Notes under the pieces: generated by a model | Seen by the model: the letters and a program-made list of their open reading frames with translations, nothing else | Told to the model about the DNA's origin: nothing | The model's database searches: none | Part shown: in pieces, positions 16,797 through 24,990 of the stretch | Layout of the letters: each line of letters opens with the position of its first letter | Numbering within the stretch: position 1 is the first letter of the stretch | Program-made: the position numbers and the translations under genes | Source: an uncultured Spirochaetaceae bacterium | GTDB lineage: Bacteria > Spirochaetota > Spirochaetia > Sphaerochaetales > Sphaerochaetaceae | Assembly (NCBI GenBank): GCA_944389025.1 | Contig: CALXKU010000004.1 | Coordinates: forward strand, 1-64,000 | Direction: 5' to 3' | Length of the DNA: 64,000 bases

Positions 16797-18110
16797 TCAA
16801 TTTGAATACAGATTCTTAATTATCTTCTGATAGAAAAGAACACCGTTTTCAAGACATGAGACGGATATGTTCTCATCTATGCCATGAATGCTCTGATACT
16901 GCTGCTCGTCAATTTCAAGGGGAGCAAAACGTATGACATTTTCAGAGATCCTTGAATAATGCCGTCCATCGGTTCCACCTGTCATCGCATATGGGCATGT
17001 TATGACATCCGGAAAGACATCACGGACCACACTCTCAACGAATTTGAAAGCTTTTCCGTTATGATCGACAACAGGACAGGCATAATGCTTCATTATGACT
17101 TCAACGTCGATATCATACTTTGCAGCAACCTCCTTAAGCTTTTTCTCGGTATAATCCGCATCCTCATGATGGATTACACGGCTGTTTCCTGTGACGTAAG
17201 CTTTCTCTGGAAGGACATTGAGACCGTTCGAGCCACCAGCTGTAGTGAAAGCCAGAGTGGTCTTTATCATGGCAGTTGCAAGAAGATTGATCTTAGGAAG
17301 GAGCCTATTCAGAACGGGAGAGAGCCCTTTTGCATGCCGAAGAGCAAAGCCCATGGCGCCAGGGGTGTGACGCCCAAGACGGCGAAACATCTCTAGAGTG
17401 GTATCATTCATCCTGGCCTTGAACGGATCATGCTTCTCGATATCCGCCATGAACTTACCGAGCCTTACAAGAGGGGTGTTCTTTCCGGGGGCAGATGCGT
17501 GTCCGCCCTTCCCTTTTGCGACAAAACGGAAATTGCATGTCCCCTTTTCGAGCGTTCCCATCATGGCAAAGCGTCCTTTCGCACCTTTAAGCGGCTCTGC
17601 CTTGATCATTCCCCCCTCATCGAGAACTAAAAGGGGCTTTATGCCCTTAGCCTCAAGATAATCCACAGCCATCTCTGCACCAGAGCCTGATATCTCCTCA
17701 TTATTTGAAGAAGAGATGTAGACATCCATCTCGGGGATGAAACCAGATGAGATCAAGCGCTCGCATGCCTCGAAAATCGCAGAGAGGGAGCCCTTTGTGT
17801 CCACAGTGCCACGCCCCCAGACACGGTCATCCGCGATTTCACCTGAGAACGGTTCATGCTTCCAAGCTCCAGTTGCCTCCACGACATCCTGATGGCTCAT
17901 CAGAACCAGAGGGCGTCTGGAGCTGTCCTTGCCACTCCATCTTAATAGAATCGCCCCGTCAAATGATTTGAATTCCATCACGCTGAAAACGGAGGGGAAA
18001 AGTTCTTTAAGCTTTGCCTGGAAACGGCAAAACTTCTCACTGTTATCTTTTCCGATCTCACTAATGGTCTCAACCTGTATCATCTGGGAAAGTTTTTCTT
18101 CTATTTTCAT
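16797..18110 (-). CDS. M20 family metallopeptidase (ArgE/DapE/CPG2 type)
   Basis: A 437-residue amidohydrolase. Its dizinc motifs are SHQDVV near residue 72, GRGTVDTKG near 100, NNEEISG near 137 (catalytic glutamate) and LDEGG near 163, followed by a dimerisation insert with GGHASAP and a terminal histidine in SIHG. The ligand set appears complete. Long M20 members of this type resemble carboxypeptidases and acyl-amino-acid hydrolases; the substrate is unknown. AGGTG precedes the ATG. It is the last gene of a three-gene unit with two membrane proteins, six bases after the preceding stop, so it may process what they transport. Confidence 0.9.
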   Translation of the reverse strand: MKIEEKLSQMIQVETISEIGKDNSEKFCRFQAKLKELFPSVFSVMEFKSFDGAILLRWSGKDSSRRPLVLMSHQDVVEATGAWKHEPFSGEIADDRVWGRGTVDTKGSLSAIFEACERLISSGFIPEMDVYISSSNNEEISGSGAEMAVDYLEAKGIKPLLVLDEGGMIKAEPLKGAKGRFAMMGTLEKGTCNFRFVAKGKGGHASAPGKNTPLVRLGKFMADIEKHDPFKARMNDTTLEMFRRLGRHTPGAMGFALRHAKGLSPVLNRLLPKINLLATAMIKTTLAFTTAGGSNGLNVLPEKAYVTGNSRVIHHEDADYTEKKLKEVAAKYDIDVEVIMKHYACPVVDHNGKAFKFVESVVRDVFPDVITCPYAMTGGTDGRHYSRISENVIRFAPLEIDEQQYQSIHGIDENISVSCLENGVLFYQKIIKNLYSN

Positions 18111-18116
18111 ATCACA

Positions 18117-18794
18117 TCACCTCAATATATGTTTTTTCCAGAAAATCCATGAAAGCCCGATGCTGATAGCACCGCAGGCGATGATCATTATGCTCGTCTG
18201 ACTCATCAGGGATGGAACTATTATGCATATGAGAACCATGAAAGAAAGCGGGAAAACCGTAAGCTTCAGGCTCTTCCTGAAATACTGGTATCCCAGAGCT
18301 CCGAAAAGCGCTGGCAACACATTATCAAACGCGGGACGGAGAACAGGACTCTCAAGAACGGGCGTTAAGGGGATAAGGAGAAGGACACCGATGAATATCA
18401 CGAGCATCGTTACAAGAGAGGAAGTTGCGACAGAAAGCGTCGATATTATCTCATTCTCCTTGCTTCCGACCTCCGCCTCTGCTATCTCCCTGGCATTCGC
18501 GGCACAGGGAAGTTTCAGATTCGTGATGTTCCCAGTTATGAACGAGAGATAGCTTGCCCCTGGGCCAAGAAGCGGAACATATATCAGATATTCCACAATG
18601 CAGGAGGGAACATATACGATGAGAACCGACCATATCGCACCGGCAAAACCGCTCCAATTTATTTTCGCATCGAGAAAATAAGCAAAAAGGAAAGGGGCCG
18701 AGAGCAGCATAATCACTCCGATTGAAAGGCCTATGCGCCCTAAGCGGTGCACGGAATCCGTATATTTGGAATAATCAAAAACATCTTTTTCCAT
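18117..18794 (-). CDS. Integral membrane protein, partner of DUF5058 protein
   Basis: A 225-residue protein with about six hydrophobic segments. A conserved-looking polar stretch GPGASYLSFITGNITNLKLP near residue 77 and CAANARE just after it could line a pore. I do not recognise a named family. It starts nine bases after the DUF5058 gene behind AGGAGGC and is followed six bases later by the M20 peptidase. A two-component transporter serving the peptidase is plausible but inferred from context only. Confidence 0.8.
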   Translation of the reverse strand: MEKDVFDYSKYTDSVHRLGRIGLSIGVIMLLSAPFLFAYFLDAKINWSGFAGAIWSVLIVYVPSCIVEYLIYVPLLGPGASYLSFITGNITNLKLPCAANAREIAEAEVGSKENEIISTLSVATSSLVTMLVIFIGVLLLIPLTPVLESPVLRPAFDNVLPALFGALGYQYFRKSLKLTVFPLSFMVLICIIVPSLMSQTSIMIIACGAISIGLSWIFWKKHILR

Positions 18795-18803
18795 ACGAGC
18801 CTC

Positions 18804-19529
18804 CTAAATAACCATGGATACTGCGACCGCGCCAATCATCGCGATGAGCATCGAAAGCGCAAGGGAAAAGTTCTCAAACACCTTGTACTTCCTGCTCAGC
18901 AATTCGAAAAAAGCCATGAAAGCTGATGCTATGATAACAGTTATGACAGGAACAAGATTAATAGTGACAAACGCCTCAGCGATATAAGAGCCTACAAAGG
19001 TTGAGCATAGCCCTATCATCATCGCGACCATCGCCCATGAGGCATATCCTCCACTGCCGCTTCCGCTCTTTTTCCCTATTGCAAGCTTGGCCGAATATTT
19101 TTTCATCGTAAAAATCGAGAGGAGACACCCCCATATGATACCTACCGTCATCACAAGGAGAATCGTAGAAAGAGCCGATACGGTAAGTTCTGTGGCATTC
19201 AGACTAAGTCCCATGCTGTTTGCCGCTATCTCAGCAACAGTCGCCTCATACTGCAGATTGCCTATGACAGAAAGGCGGAGCCAGGAAGCGGGAATTCCTA
19301 GAGAACCGGATAGAGCTATGACACCAAGAAGTATGGAGACGGAAGGAAGGACTGTGAATGTAGCGGAGCTCGTTATGGCACGCCTCAGGACCTTCCTGTC
19401 CATCCCTATTCTCACTCCCGCCCTGTAGCTCTTAATGATAAAAAGCACACATAGGGCGGCAATGAAAAGAAGTATCACCCCGACTGTGAGGTAAAGTGGC
19501 AATGAGTTTGCCGCTTCGATATATGACAT
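18804..19529 (-). CDS. DUF5058-like integral membrane protein
   Basis: A 241-residue protein with about six hydrophobic segments. The N-terminal MSYIEAANSLPLY start and the TFTVLPSVSILLGVIALSG stretch near residue 56 fit DUF5058. A glycine/serine-rich loop (KKSGSGSGGY) occurs near residue 151. GGGAGG precedes the ATG. It is the first gene of the unit that continues with a second membrane protein and the M20 peptidase. Function is unknown; transport is a guess from topology and pairing. Confidence 0.78.
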   Translation of the reverse strand: MSYIEAANSLPLYLTVGVILLFIAALCVLFIIKSYRAGVRIGMDRKVLRRAITSSATFTVLPSVSILLGVIALSGSLGIPASWLRLSVIGNLQYEATVAEIAANSMGLSLNATELTVSALSTILLVMTVGIIWGCLLSIFTMKKYSAKLAIGKKSGSGSGGYASWAMVAMMIGLCSTFVGSYIAEAFVTINLVPVITVIIASAFMAFFELLSRKYKVFENFSLALSMLIAMIGAVAVSMVI

Positions 19530-19562
19530 GATAATCCTCCCAATAATATTGAAGAGATTATA

Positions 19563-20606
19563 TTAATCATTCGGATGAACTACAACCTTGATTGACTCTG
19601 CTGACATCTGCATCCTTATAGCCTCTTCAAGCTTTTCTTTCGGATAGGTGTGCGTGATAAGTGGCTCGAGGATGATTCTCCCACTGTTTATGAGATTCAC
19701 CGCCCTCTGATAAGTATCAGGATTGATCATCGAACCTATGATTTTCAACTCTTTCTTATAAACATCGAATAATGGTAGCTCTATCGTCGCATCTGTTTTC
19801 GGTACGCTGAAGAATAATACCGTACCTCCGAGATCAGCAGATGAGATTGCATCACGCGCAGCACTCTTATTTCCAACGCATTCGATGACTTTATCAACAC
19901 CGTCACGCCCTGTTATTCTCCTTATCTCATCAGAAAGATTCGAATTCAAAGGATCGATCACGTAATCAACTCCAAGAGAGAGTGCGATGCCCCGTCTCAT
20001 CTCGACAGGTTCTGAAACGATGACAGTGCTGGCTCCAGAAAGCTTCATCACCTGTGCCATGATAAGCCCTATCGTTCCACCACCGATTACGAGAACACTC
20101 TCACCGCTGGAAAGCTCGGCAAGGTCCGCACCATGAAGTATGCAGGACAGGGGCTCACTCATCGCACCGGCATCAAAAGAAACATCATCATTCAGTTTAT
20201 AGCACTGCGTATCAGGGCATACCGAGTACTCGGCAAAGCCACCATTCACGTTGACTCCTAGAGCAAAAAGATTCTCACAGTTCTGCTTTCTTCCCATTCT
20301 GCACGGTCTGCAACGACCGCAGTACATGTTCGGATCGACTGTCACGTGATCGCCTACCCTTATATCCGTTACTGAGGAGCCGACCTTCTCCACTATTCCT
20401 GAGTATTCATGTCCCAGAACAACAGGAGGGGTTACCTCCGCAGAGCCTTTCTCCCCAAGATATATATGAACATCGGTACCACAGATTCCTGCGGCCATAT
20501 TCTTAACAAGCACATCATGAGGTCCAAGAGAGTCTCCAAGATTCCCCATTTCACGAACTTCAAACTTCTTAACGCTATCTGAACCCAAAAAAAATGTTCC
20601 CTTCAT
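19563..20606 (-). CDS. Zinc-dependent medium-chain alcohol/polyol dehydrogenase
   Basis: A 347-residue MDR dehydrogenase. The catalytic zinc site is GICGTDVHI near residue 41, GHEYSG near 66 and a glutamate in MSEPLSC near 150. Four structural-zinc cysteines lie in CGRCRPCRMGRKQNC near 95-109. A Rossmann segment VLVIGGGTIGLIMAQ near 170 indicates NAD(P). Sequence flavour is that of sorbitol or threonine dehydrogenases, but the substrate cannot be fixed. AGAGGAGC precedes the ATG. It is separated by 33 bp from the DUF5058 gene on the same strand. Confidence 0.9.
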   Translation of the reverse strand: MKGTFFLGSDSVKKFEVREMGNLGDSLGPHDVLVKNMAAGICGTDVHIYLGEKGSAEVTPPVVLGHEYSGIVEKVGSSVTDIRVGDHVTVDPNMYCGRCRPCRMGRKQNCENLFALGVNVNGGFAEYSVCPDTQCYKLNDDVSFDAGAMSEPLSCILHGADLAELSSGESVLVIGGGTIGLIMAQVMKLSGASTVIVSEPVEMRRGIALSLGVDYVIDPLNSNLSDEIRRITGRDGVDKVIECVGNKSAARDAISSADLGGTVLFFSVPKTDATIELPLFDVYKKELKIIGSMINPDTYQRAVNLINSGRIILEPLITHTYPKEKLEEAIRMQMSAESIKVVVHPND

Positions 20607-20680
20607 TATTAGCTCCTCTTAATGAATTATACAGCTAGACAACAAAAAGGGGAAAAATAATAAGCGAAAGGAATATACCT

Positions 20681-21345
20681 CTATTCAAAGCTTTCAACCG
20701 TAACCAGCTTTCCTGACCATAACTCCTCAAGGAAAACTTCAAAAGGATAAATATAAATACCGTCGACTGTCTTCCTTTTCCGCCCCTCTCGGCAAACAAC
20801 GATGTATTTCTCGCATAAAGCTTCTTCTTTCAAAGCTCTAAGCCCTTTTAAATCTTTTTTTTCATTTATAAGATGTGCCACCTTTACTTCAACAGCAACT
20901 TGATTTTTATAAATGAAATCAACTTCCAGTCCACTCTGCGTCCTCCAGTAACAAAGGCCACGGTTACGGTAATCAGCTCCATTATAATCAAGATATGTAA
21001 TCAGCTCATGACAGATATAGTGTTCAAAAAATTTCCCATACTCACTTGTGTTCTCACTGGGAGGCGCCATATTTAATATGGCCCGTAAAACTCCAACATC
21101 GAAAAAATAGTATTTACCAACAGCAACAGCTTTTCTTTTTCTTGTTTCCACATATGCGGGAATCTCATTTCCCACTAGCATATCAGTAAGAATGGAATAC
21201 CAGGCTTTAATGGAATTCTGAGACATACCCACATCACTTGCAATATTGCTGTAATTTATCTGTTCTCCCGAGGATATGGCTGCAAAAAGCAGAAAATTTG
21301 AAAAAGCTGGAATATTTCTTACACTTCCCTCCACCTGCACCTGTG
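20681..21345 (-). pseudogene. DUF4143-type ATPase, C-terminal remnant beyond the TnpB insertion
   Basis: This frame encodes the C-terminal DUF4143 half of an AAA_14 ATPase: VEGSVRNIPAFSNFLLFA, the winged-helix INYSNIASDVGMSQNSIKAWYSIL, KYYFFDVGVLRAIL, YGKFFEHYICHELITYL and the nuclease-like GLEVDFIY...VEVK. Nothing of the ATPase half precedes it. A TnpB element ends just upstream, and the matching N-terminal sequence resumes on its far side at about 22800. The first ~7 codons of the open frame (from 21361) belong to the element end. The DUF4143 domain itself looks undamaged. Confidence 0.85.
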
Positions 21346-21355
21346 GTGACCTACT

Positions 21356-21395
21356 CTCCATCCTATCTCACATTGCAGTGAGCCTGAGGATGGAG
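21356..21395 (-). ncRNA. Right-end hairpin, likely part of the TnpB omega-RNA scaffold
   Basis: CTCCATCCT (21356-21364) pairs perfectly with AGGATGGAG (21387-21395), and inside it CTCAC (21367-21371) pairs with GTGAG (21378-21382) around a six-base loop. The structure overlaps the tnpB stop codon at 21363-21365. In studied TnpB systems the guide RNA scaffold overlaps the 3' end of tnpB and the guide is the flanking host DNA. That role here is inferred. Confidence 0.6.
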
Positions 21396-22622
21396 CTTCT
21401 TCTCACTCAAGACACCTGATGGTGTCAGTATCAGTGAGCTTTCACCACTGGCCCAGCGGCATAGGATGTCTTTTCCCTCATCCAGCAGGTTTTTTGTTGC
21501 GTTCCTGTCCCTGTCATGGTGCGTACCGCAATTGCCGCACGTCCATTCCCGGTCTGAAAGCTTCAGGTCGTGATTTATCTCATGGCAAGAAGAACACCTT
21601 TTTGATGAGGGAAAGAACTTATCTATTTTCACAAGCACCTTCCCCTGTTCATTCAGCTTGTAGAGAAGCATGTTCCTTAGCCTTCCATATCCGTTGTCGT
21701 ATACAGCTTTCCCAAAGTTCAGAGCCTGTGACATGTGCTGGAGATTGATGTCCTCCACTACGACGGCATCAAAGGAATCGGAGACTTTCCGGGATAGCTT
21801 ATGCAGGAAGTCATTCCTCCTGTTTGCTGCTTTCTCGTGTAGCTTCCCGATCCTGTGTTTCTGCTGCCAGTAGTTGGCAGAGCCGTACTTCATCCTTGAG
21901 AGCTTCCTATGCTCCTTCGCTATCCTCTCTTCGAGATTGCGGTACCAGCGGATGTCATCCTTCGCGATGTCGTTCTCCCCGGAGGCGGAGACGACAAGGG
22001 ATGGCATCGAGTAGTCAAAGGCTTCAATCCTGTCGAACTTCCTTATTGTCTCCTTTTGTCTTATCTCCACATCGAAGGTGAGAGAGATGAAGAACTTCCC
22101 GCTTGCCGTCTCCTTGACCGTCGCATGCTTCAACTTCCACTCATCCGGTATGCTACGGTGGAGTATGATGCGCACTCTTCCGAGTTTCGGAAGCTTGATA
22201 TAGTTCTCCTTTTCTCGTATATGGATCATCTCGATGTTGTTGTTTATCCTGTTGGTTGTATATGACCTTTTATCCTTTCCCTTCGCCCTGAACTTCGGAG
22301 CCTTCCCTTCAGGAAAGAGAAGCTTGCATGACCTGTCAAGATTCAGCTGTGTGTTGCAGAGAGCCAGGGAGTCAACCTCGCAAAGGAAGGAATTCTCCTT
22401 CTTCAGATGGGCGGGAGTGGTATTGAGAAGCTTTCCTCTGTTCTTCTTCTCATAGCTGATGCGCTCATCAAGCAGATGGTTCCAGACGAAGCGGCAGCAG
22501 CCGAATGTCTTCCAGATGAGAATCTTCTGCTCCATAGTAGGGTTTATCCTGAACTCCATGCACTTGGAGACGGTAACTTTATCATTTCTTCTCTCCGGCT
22601 TTTTTGCAACTAATTCGGTCAT
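21363..22622 (-). CDS. tnpB: RNA-guided endonuclease TnpB (IS200/IS605 family)
   Basis: A 419-residue TnpB. The N-terminal OrfB_IS605 domain includes KTFGCCRFVWNHLL. RuvC motif I is present as AFDYSMPSLVVSA, with its aspartate but without the usual glycines; motif II is VVVEDINLQHM and motif III DRDRNATKNL. A four-cysteine zinc ribbon (CSSCHE...CGNCG) lies between II and III. The DED set is complete, so nuclease activity is likely. No ribosome binding site precedes the ATG. TGTTATACT ends six bases before it, which suggests leaderless expression. Confidence 0.92.
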   Translation of the reverse strand: MTELVAKKPERRNDKVTVSKCMEFRINPTMEQKILIWKTFGCCRFVWNHLLDERISYEKKNRGKLLNTTPAHLKKENSFLCEVDSLALCNTQLNLDRSCKLLFPEGKAPKFRAKGKDKRSYTTNRINNNIEMIHIREKENYIKLPKLGRVRIILHRSIPDEWKLKHATVKETASGKFFISLTFDVEIRQKETIRKFDRIEAFDYSMPSLVVSASGENDIAKDDIRWYRNLEERIAKEHRKLSRMKYGSANYWQQKHRIGKLHEKAANRRNDFLHKLSRKVSDSFDAVVVEDINLQHMSQALNFGKAVYDNGYGRLRNMLLYKLNEQGKVLVKIDKFFPSSKRCSSCHEINHDLKLSDREWTCGNCGTHHDRDRNATKNLLDEGKDILCRWASGESSLILTPSGVLSEKKLHPQAHCNVR

Positions 22623-22628
22623 GGTATG

Positions 22629-22637
22629 AGTATAACA
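22629..22637 (-). promoter_or_regulatory. Extended -10 promoter of tnpB, leaderless start
   Basis: On the minus strand TGTTATACT spans 22637-22629 and ends six bases before the tnpB ATG at 22622. A 16-bp perfect palindrome (ATAATACTAGTATTAT) lies upstream at 22687-22702 and may be an operator or part of the element left end. Confidence 0.5.
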
Positions 22638-22794
22638 TATAAATACTTATAATACAAGAAGATATATAAAAACTCTATACTTATTGATAATACTAGTATT
22701 ATTGATATATATAGAATCTGCGATCCTACATGATTCATCACTCCCTTATGAAATCGAAGATGGCGACTTCTCATGGATTTAGGTTAAAAGATAA

Positions 22795-23137
22795 CTAGTC
22801 CAGTAACTTGTAAGTAACTTCCCCGGTCTGGAGGAAAGATACATCTGTGGAAGAAGCCCTGTTCTGAAAATATGTTCCAGAGAGTAATCCAAATCTTTGA
22901 TTTCAAGCCATACCAGAGGATGGAGTATACATTCTCCTGCCCGTCCTCCAAGCATATCGGAGCCTGAGCGTATCAGGTTTCTTACCCCGGAGCCCTTTTC
23001 AGTCTCGTACGTTCCGTAGTATCAAGCAAATCAATATGAAGATTTATCATATCCTTCATCTGCCTTGTGATGTAACTGGTTTTACCTGTCTGTCTAGCTC
23101 CGAATAAGAACATTGATCGCTCTTGAAGCTCTTTAGA
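22795..23137 (-). pseudogene. DUF4143-type ATPase, N-terminal and middle remnant with internal deletion
   Basis: The frame from the ATG at 23137 encodes the P-loop FGARQTGKTS and HIDLLDTTERTRLKR, then stops at 22982. In the next frame the same gene resumes with GSGVRNLIRSGSDMLGGRAGE (the usual GSSARKL sensor region), HPLVWLEIKDL and TGLLPQMYLSSR, up to SYWTSYL, where the TnpB element begins. About 60 codons holding Walker B are missing at the frame change. The gene was thus damaged by a deletion as well as by the insertion; its C-terminal half is at 20681-21345. Confidence 0.85.
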
Positions 23138-23208
23138 CATATTCACTCTTCTTTGTATATATGTATAATTTTTCATTATTTCCTTTCCTTACAAGAAATA
23201 TAATACTG

Positions 23209-23280
23209 TACTACTGCATAATTTGAATAAAAATTCGCAGTAGTACTGCAGAAAAATGATAAAAATCCGCAGTACTGTCA
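23209..23280. repeat. 32-bp tandem repeat upstream of the broken ATPase gene
   Basis: Copies start at 23209, 23241 and (partial) 23273. Each begins TAnTACTGCA or TACTG, and the two full copies end AAAAATYCGCAG. The 32-bp period is three helical turns. On the coding strand of the ATPase the units read CTGCGGATTTTTAT, recalling the CGGA plus A/T-rich units before the ATPase at 1-322. An operator array is plausible. Confidence 0.65.
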
Positions 23281-23441
23281 TACTTTTCTTATTCTTAGCT
23301 AATGTAAAATTGGCAGATTGGACAAGCTTTTCAAATATTTCCTTTCTTTTTCATACCCCAAACGATAAAATGATACTATCTGACGTTTTCACTCTGGAAT
23401 TTCCAAATGGAGATGGTATAGTTAGAATAGGAGGTTTTGGG

Positions 23442-24899
23442 ATGAAGAAGATTCTTTTCGTTGCCAGTGAATGCGTACCATTCGTAAAGACAGGAGGACT
23501 AGCGGATGTTTGTGGAAGCCTTCCAAAAGCTTTCGATAAAAAAGAGTATGACATAAGGGTCATAATCCCCAACTACCATGCAATCAAAGAAGAGTACCGC
23601 AATAAAATGGAAACCGTGTACTATTTCCAGATGGATAACAGGATTTATGTGGGTATCAAGACACTCACGCTTGATGGCATACAGTATTATTTCGTAGACA
23701 ACGAGATGTATTTCGGAGGCCTTGTCCCCTACTACGACATGTTCCAGGATCTTGAGAGATTCGCCTATTTCTCAAAGGCCGTCCTCTCAGCCCTTCCTCT
23801 TATCGGCTTCCGCCCTGATATCATCCACTGCCATGACTGGCAGAGCGCACTTGTTCCAGTATACCTGAATACTGTATTCCAGGGAGATCCATTCTTCCGT
23901 GGCATCAGAACCGTATTCACGATCCATAACATCCGCTTCCAGGGAACCTGGGATGTGGGACACATACAGTGGGTCTCCGGCCTGCCATGGGAGTGCTTCG
24001 AGCCGGGAAGGCTTGTCTCACCATATCAGGATACATCGATTCCTAAGAACAGCTGGAACTGCTCGATGATGAGAGGAGCCTTGGTTTACTCCGACTACAT
24101 TACCACTGTATCCAACTCCTATGCCGAGGAGATTAAAACACCGAATTTCTCCGATGGCCTTGATGATATCCTGAAGTGGAGATCCGAGAGACTATGGGGA
24201 ATCATTAACGGAATAGATTACGATGAATGGAATCCAGCAAAGGATAAGAAAATCTATAAGAACTATACGATAAGGACGGAAAAGAACGGGAAGAAAGCGA
24301 ACAAGGTGAACCTCCAGAAAGAGCTGAACCTCCCCGAAAATCCAGATATCCTCACACTGGGAATCATCTCAAGGCTCACAGATCAGAAAGGGCTGGACCT
24401 TGTGAACATCATCATGGATGAGCTCTGCTCCCGTGAGATCAACCTCATCGTCCTCGGAACCGGAAGTGAGAACTATGAGAACATGTTCCGCTATTTCCAG
24501 AGCAAGTACCCAAACAAGGTTGCAGCAAGGATAATGTACTCCGATGACCTCGCACATAAGATTTATGCGGGAGTCGATGCCCTGCTTGTACCATCGGCAT
24601 TCGAGCCATGCGGACTTACCCAGCTGATATCCCTTCGTTATGGCACGGTTCCTATCGTTCATGCGGTCGGTGGACTAAGGGACACTGTCGAGCCTTATAA
24701 CGAATTTGAAGAGACGGGTACAGGCTTCTCTTTCAACGAATACACGGCATGGGGACTCATGGACAGGATCAATCATGCATCCTGGCTCTACTACGATAGG
24801 CCAGAAAGCTGGCAGAAGCTGGTAAAGCGTGGCATGGAGAAAGACTGGTCCTGGGCGAACAGCTCAAAGATCTATGAAGATCTCTACAGCAGGATGTAA
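23442..24899 (+). CDS. glgA: Glycogen synthase (ADP-glucose type)
   Basis: A 485-residue GT5 glycosyltransferase that adds glucose from a nucleotide sugar to alpha-1,4-glucan. The N-terminal domain starts KKILFVASECVPFVKTGGLADV, with the substrate-binding lysine at residue 16 in KTGGL. The C-terminal GT-B domain has ISRLTDQKG and the EPCGLTQ motif. Its length matches the family. The ATG at 23442 follows TAGGAGG; an in-frame extension to 23256 has no ribosome binding site and no homology. A good terminator follows. No other glycogen gene is adjacent. Confidence 0.95.
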   Translation: MKKILFVASECVPFVKTGGLADVCGSLPKAFDKKEYDIRVIIPNYHAIKEEYRNKMETVYYFQMDNRIYVGIKTLTLDGIQYYFVDNEMYFGGLVPYYDMFQDLERFAYFSKAVLSALPLIGFRPDIIHCHDWQSALVPVYLNTVFQGDPFFRGIRTVFTIHNIRFQGTWDVGHIQWVSGLPWECFEPGRLVSPYQDTSIPKNSWNCSMMRGALVYSDYITTVSNSYAEEIKTPNFSDGLDDILKWRSERLWGIINGIDYDEWNPAKDKKIYKNYTIRTEKNGKKANKVNLQKELNLPENPDILTLGIISRLTDQKGLDLVNIIMDELCSREINLIVLGTGSENYENMFRYFQSKYPNKVAARIMYSDDLAHKIYAGVDALLVPSAFEPCGLTQLISLRYGTVPIVHAVGGLRDTVEPYNEFEETGTGFSFNEYTAWGLMDRINHASWLYYDRPESWQKLVKRGMEKDWSWANSSKIYEDLYSRM

Positions 24900-24926
24900 G
24901 GAAAGACCTTAGCCTATCAGTAATCG

Positions 24927-24961
24927 AACCGTTGTTTATCTCAGGATGGCAACGGTTTTTC
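24927..24961 (+). terminator. Terminator of glgA
   Basis: AACCGTTG at 24927-24934 pairs with CAACGGTT at 24950-24957, followed by a T tract to about 24960. It separates glgA from the DUF3990 module. Confidence 0.82.
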
Positions 24962-24990
24962 TTGAATTAATACTCCTACAGGAGTACAAT

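Larger units (their letters stand above)
21345..22790 (-). mobile_element. TnpB-only IS200/IS605-type (IS1341-like) element
   Basis: The element holds a single tnpB gene and no tnpA. It interrupts the DUF4143 ATPase gene between codons for SYWTSYL and QVEGSVRN. Its left end carries an imperfect hairpin at 22751-22780 (AAATC/GATTT and GAAG/CTTC) and its right end a strong two-part hairpin at 21356-21395. Subterminal hairpins instead of terminal inverted repeats fit this family. The exact borders are uncertain by roughly 10 bp, and no target duplication is expected for the family. Confidence 0.75.

Noticed and set aside
21345-22790. A complete autonomous IS605 element
   Set aside because: No tnpA (Y1 HUH transposase) frame is present on either strand within or beside the element.
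23209-23280. CRISPR or satellite reading of the 32-bp repeat
   Set aside because: Copies adjoin with no spacers and only about 2.3 copies exist, so a regulatory repeat is more likely.
23256-23441. N-terminal extension of glgA from 23256
   Set aside because: The extension has no ribosome binding site and no similarity to the family, whereas TAGGAGG sits before the ATG at 23442.
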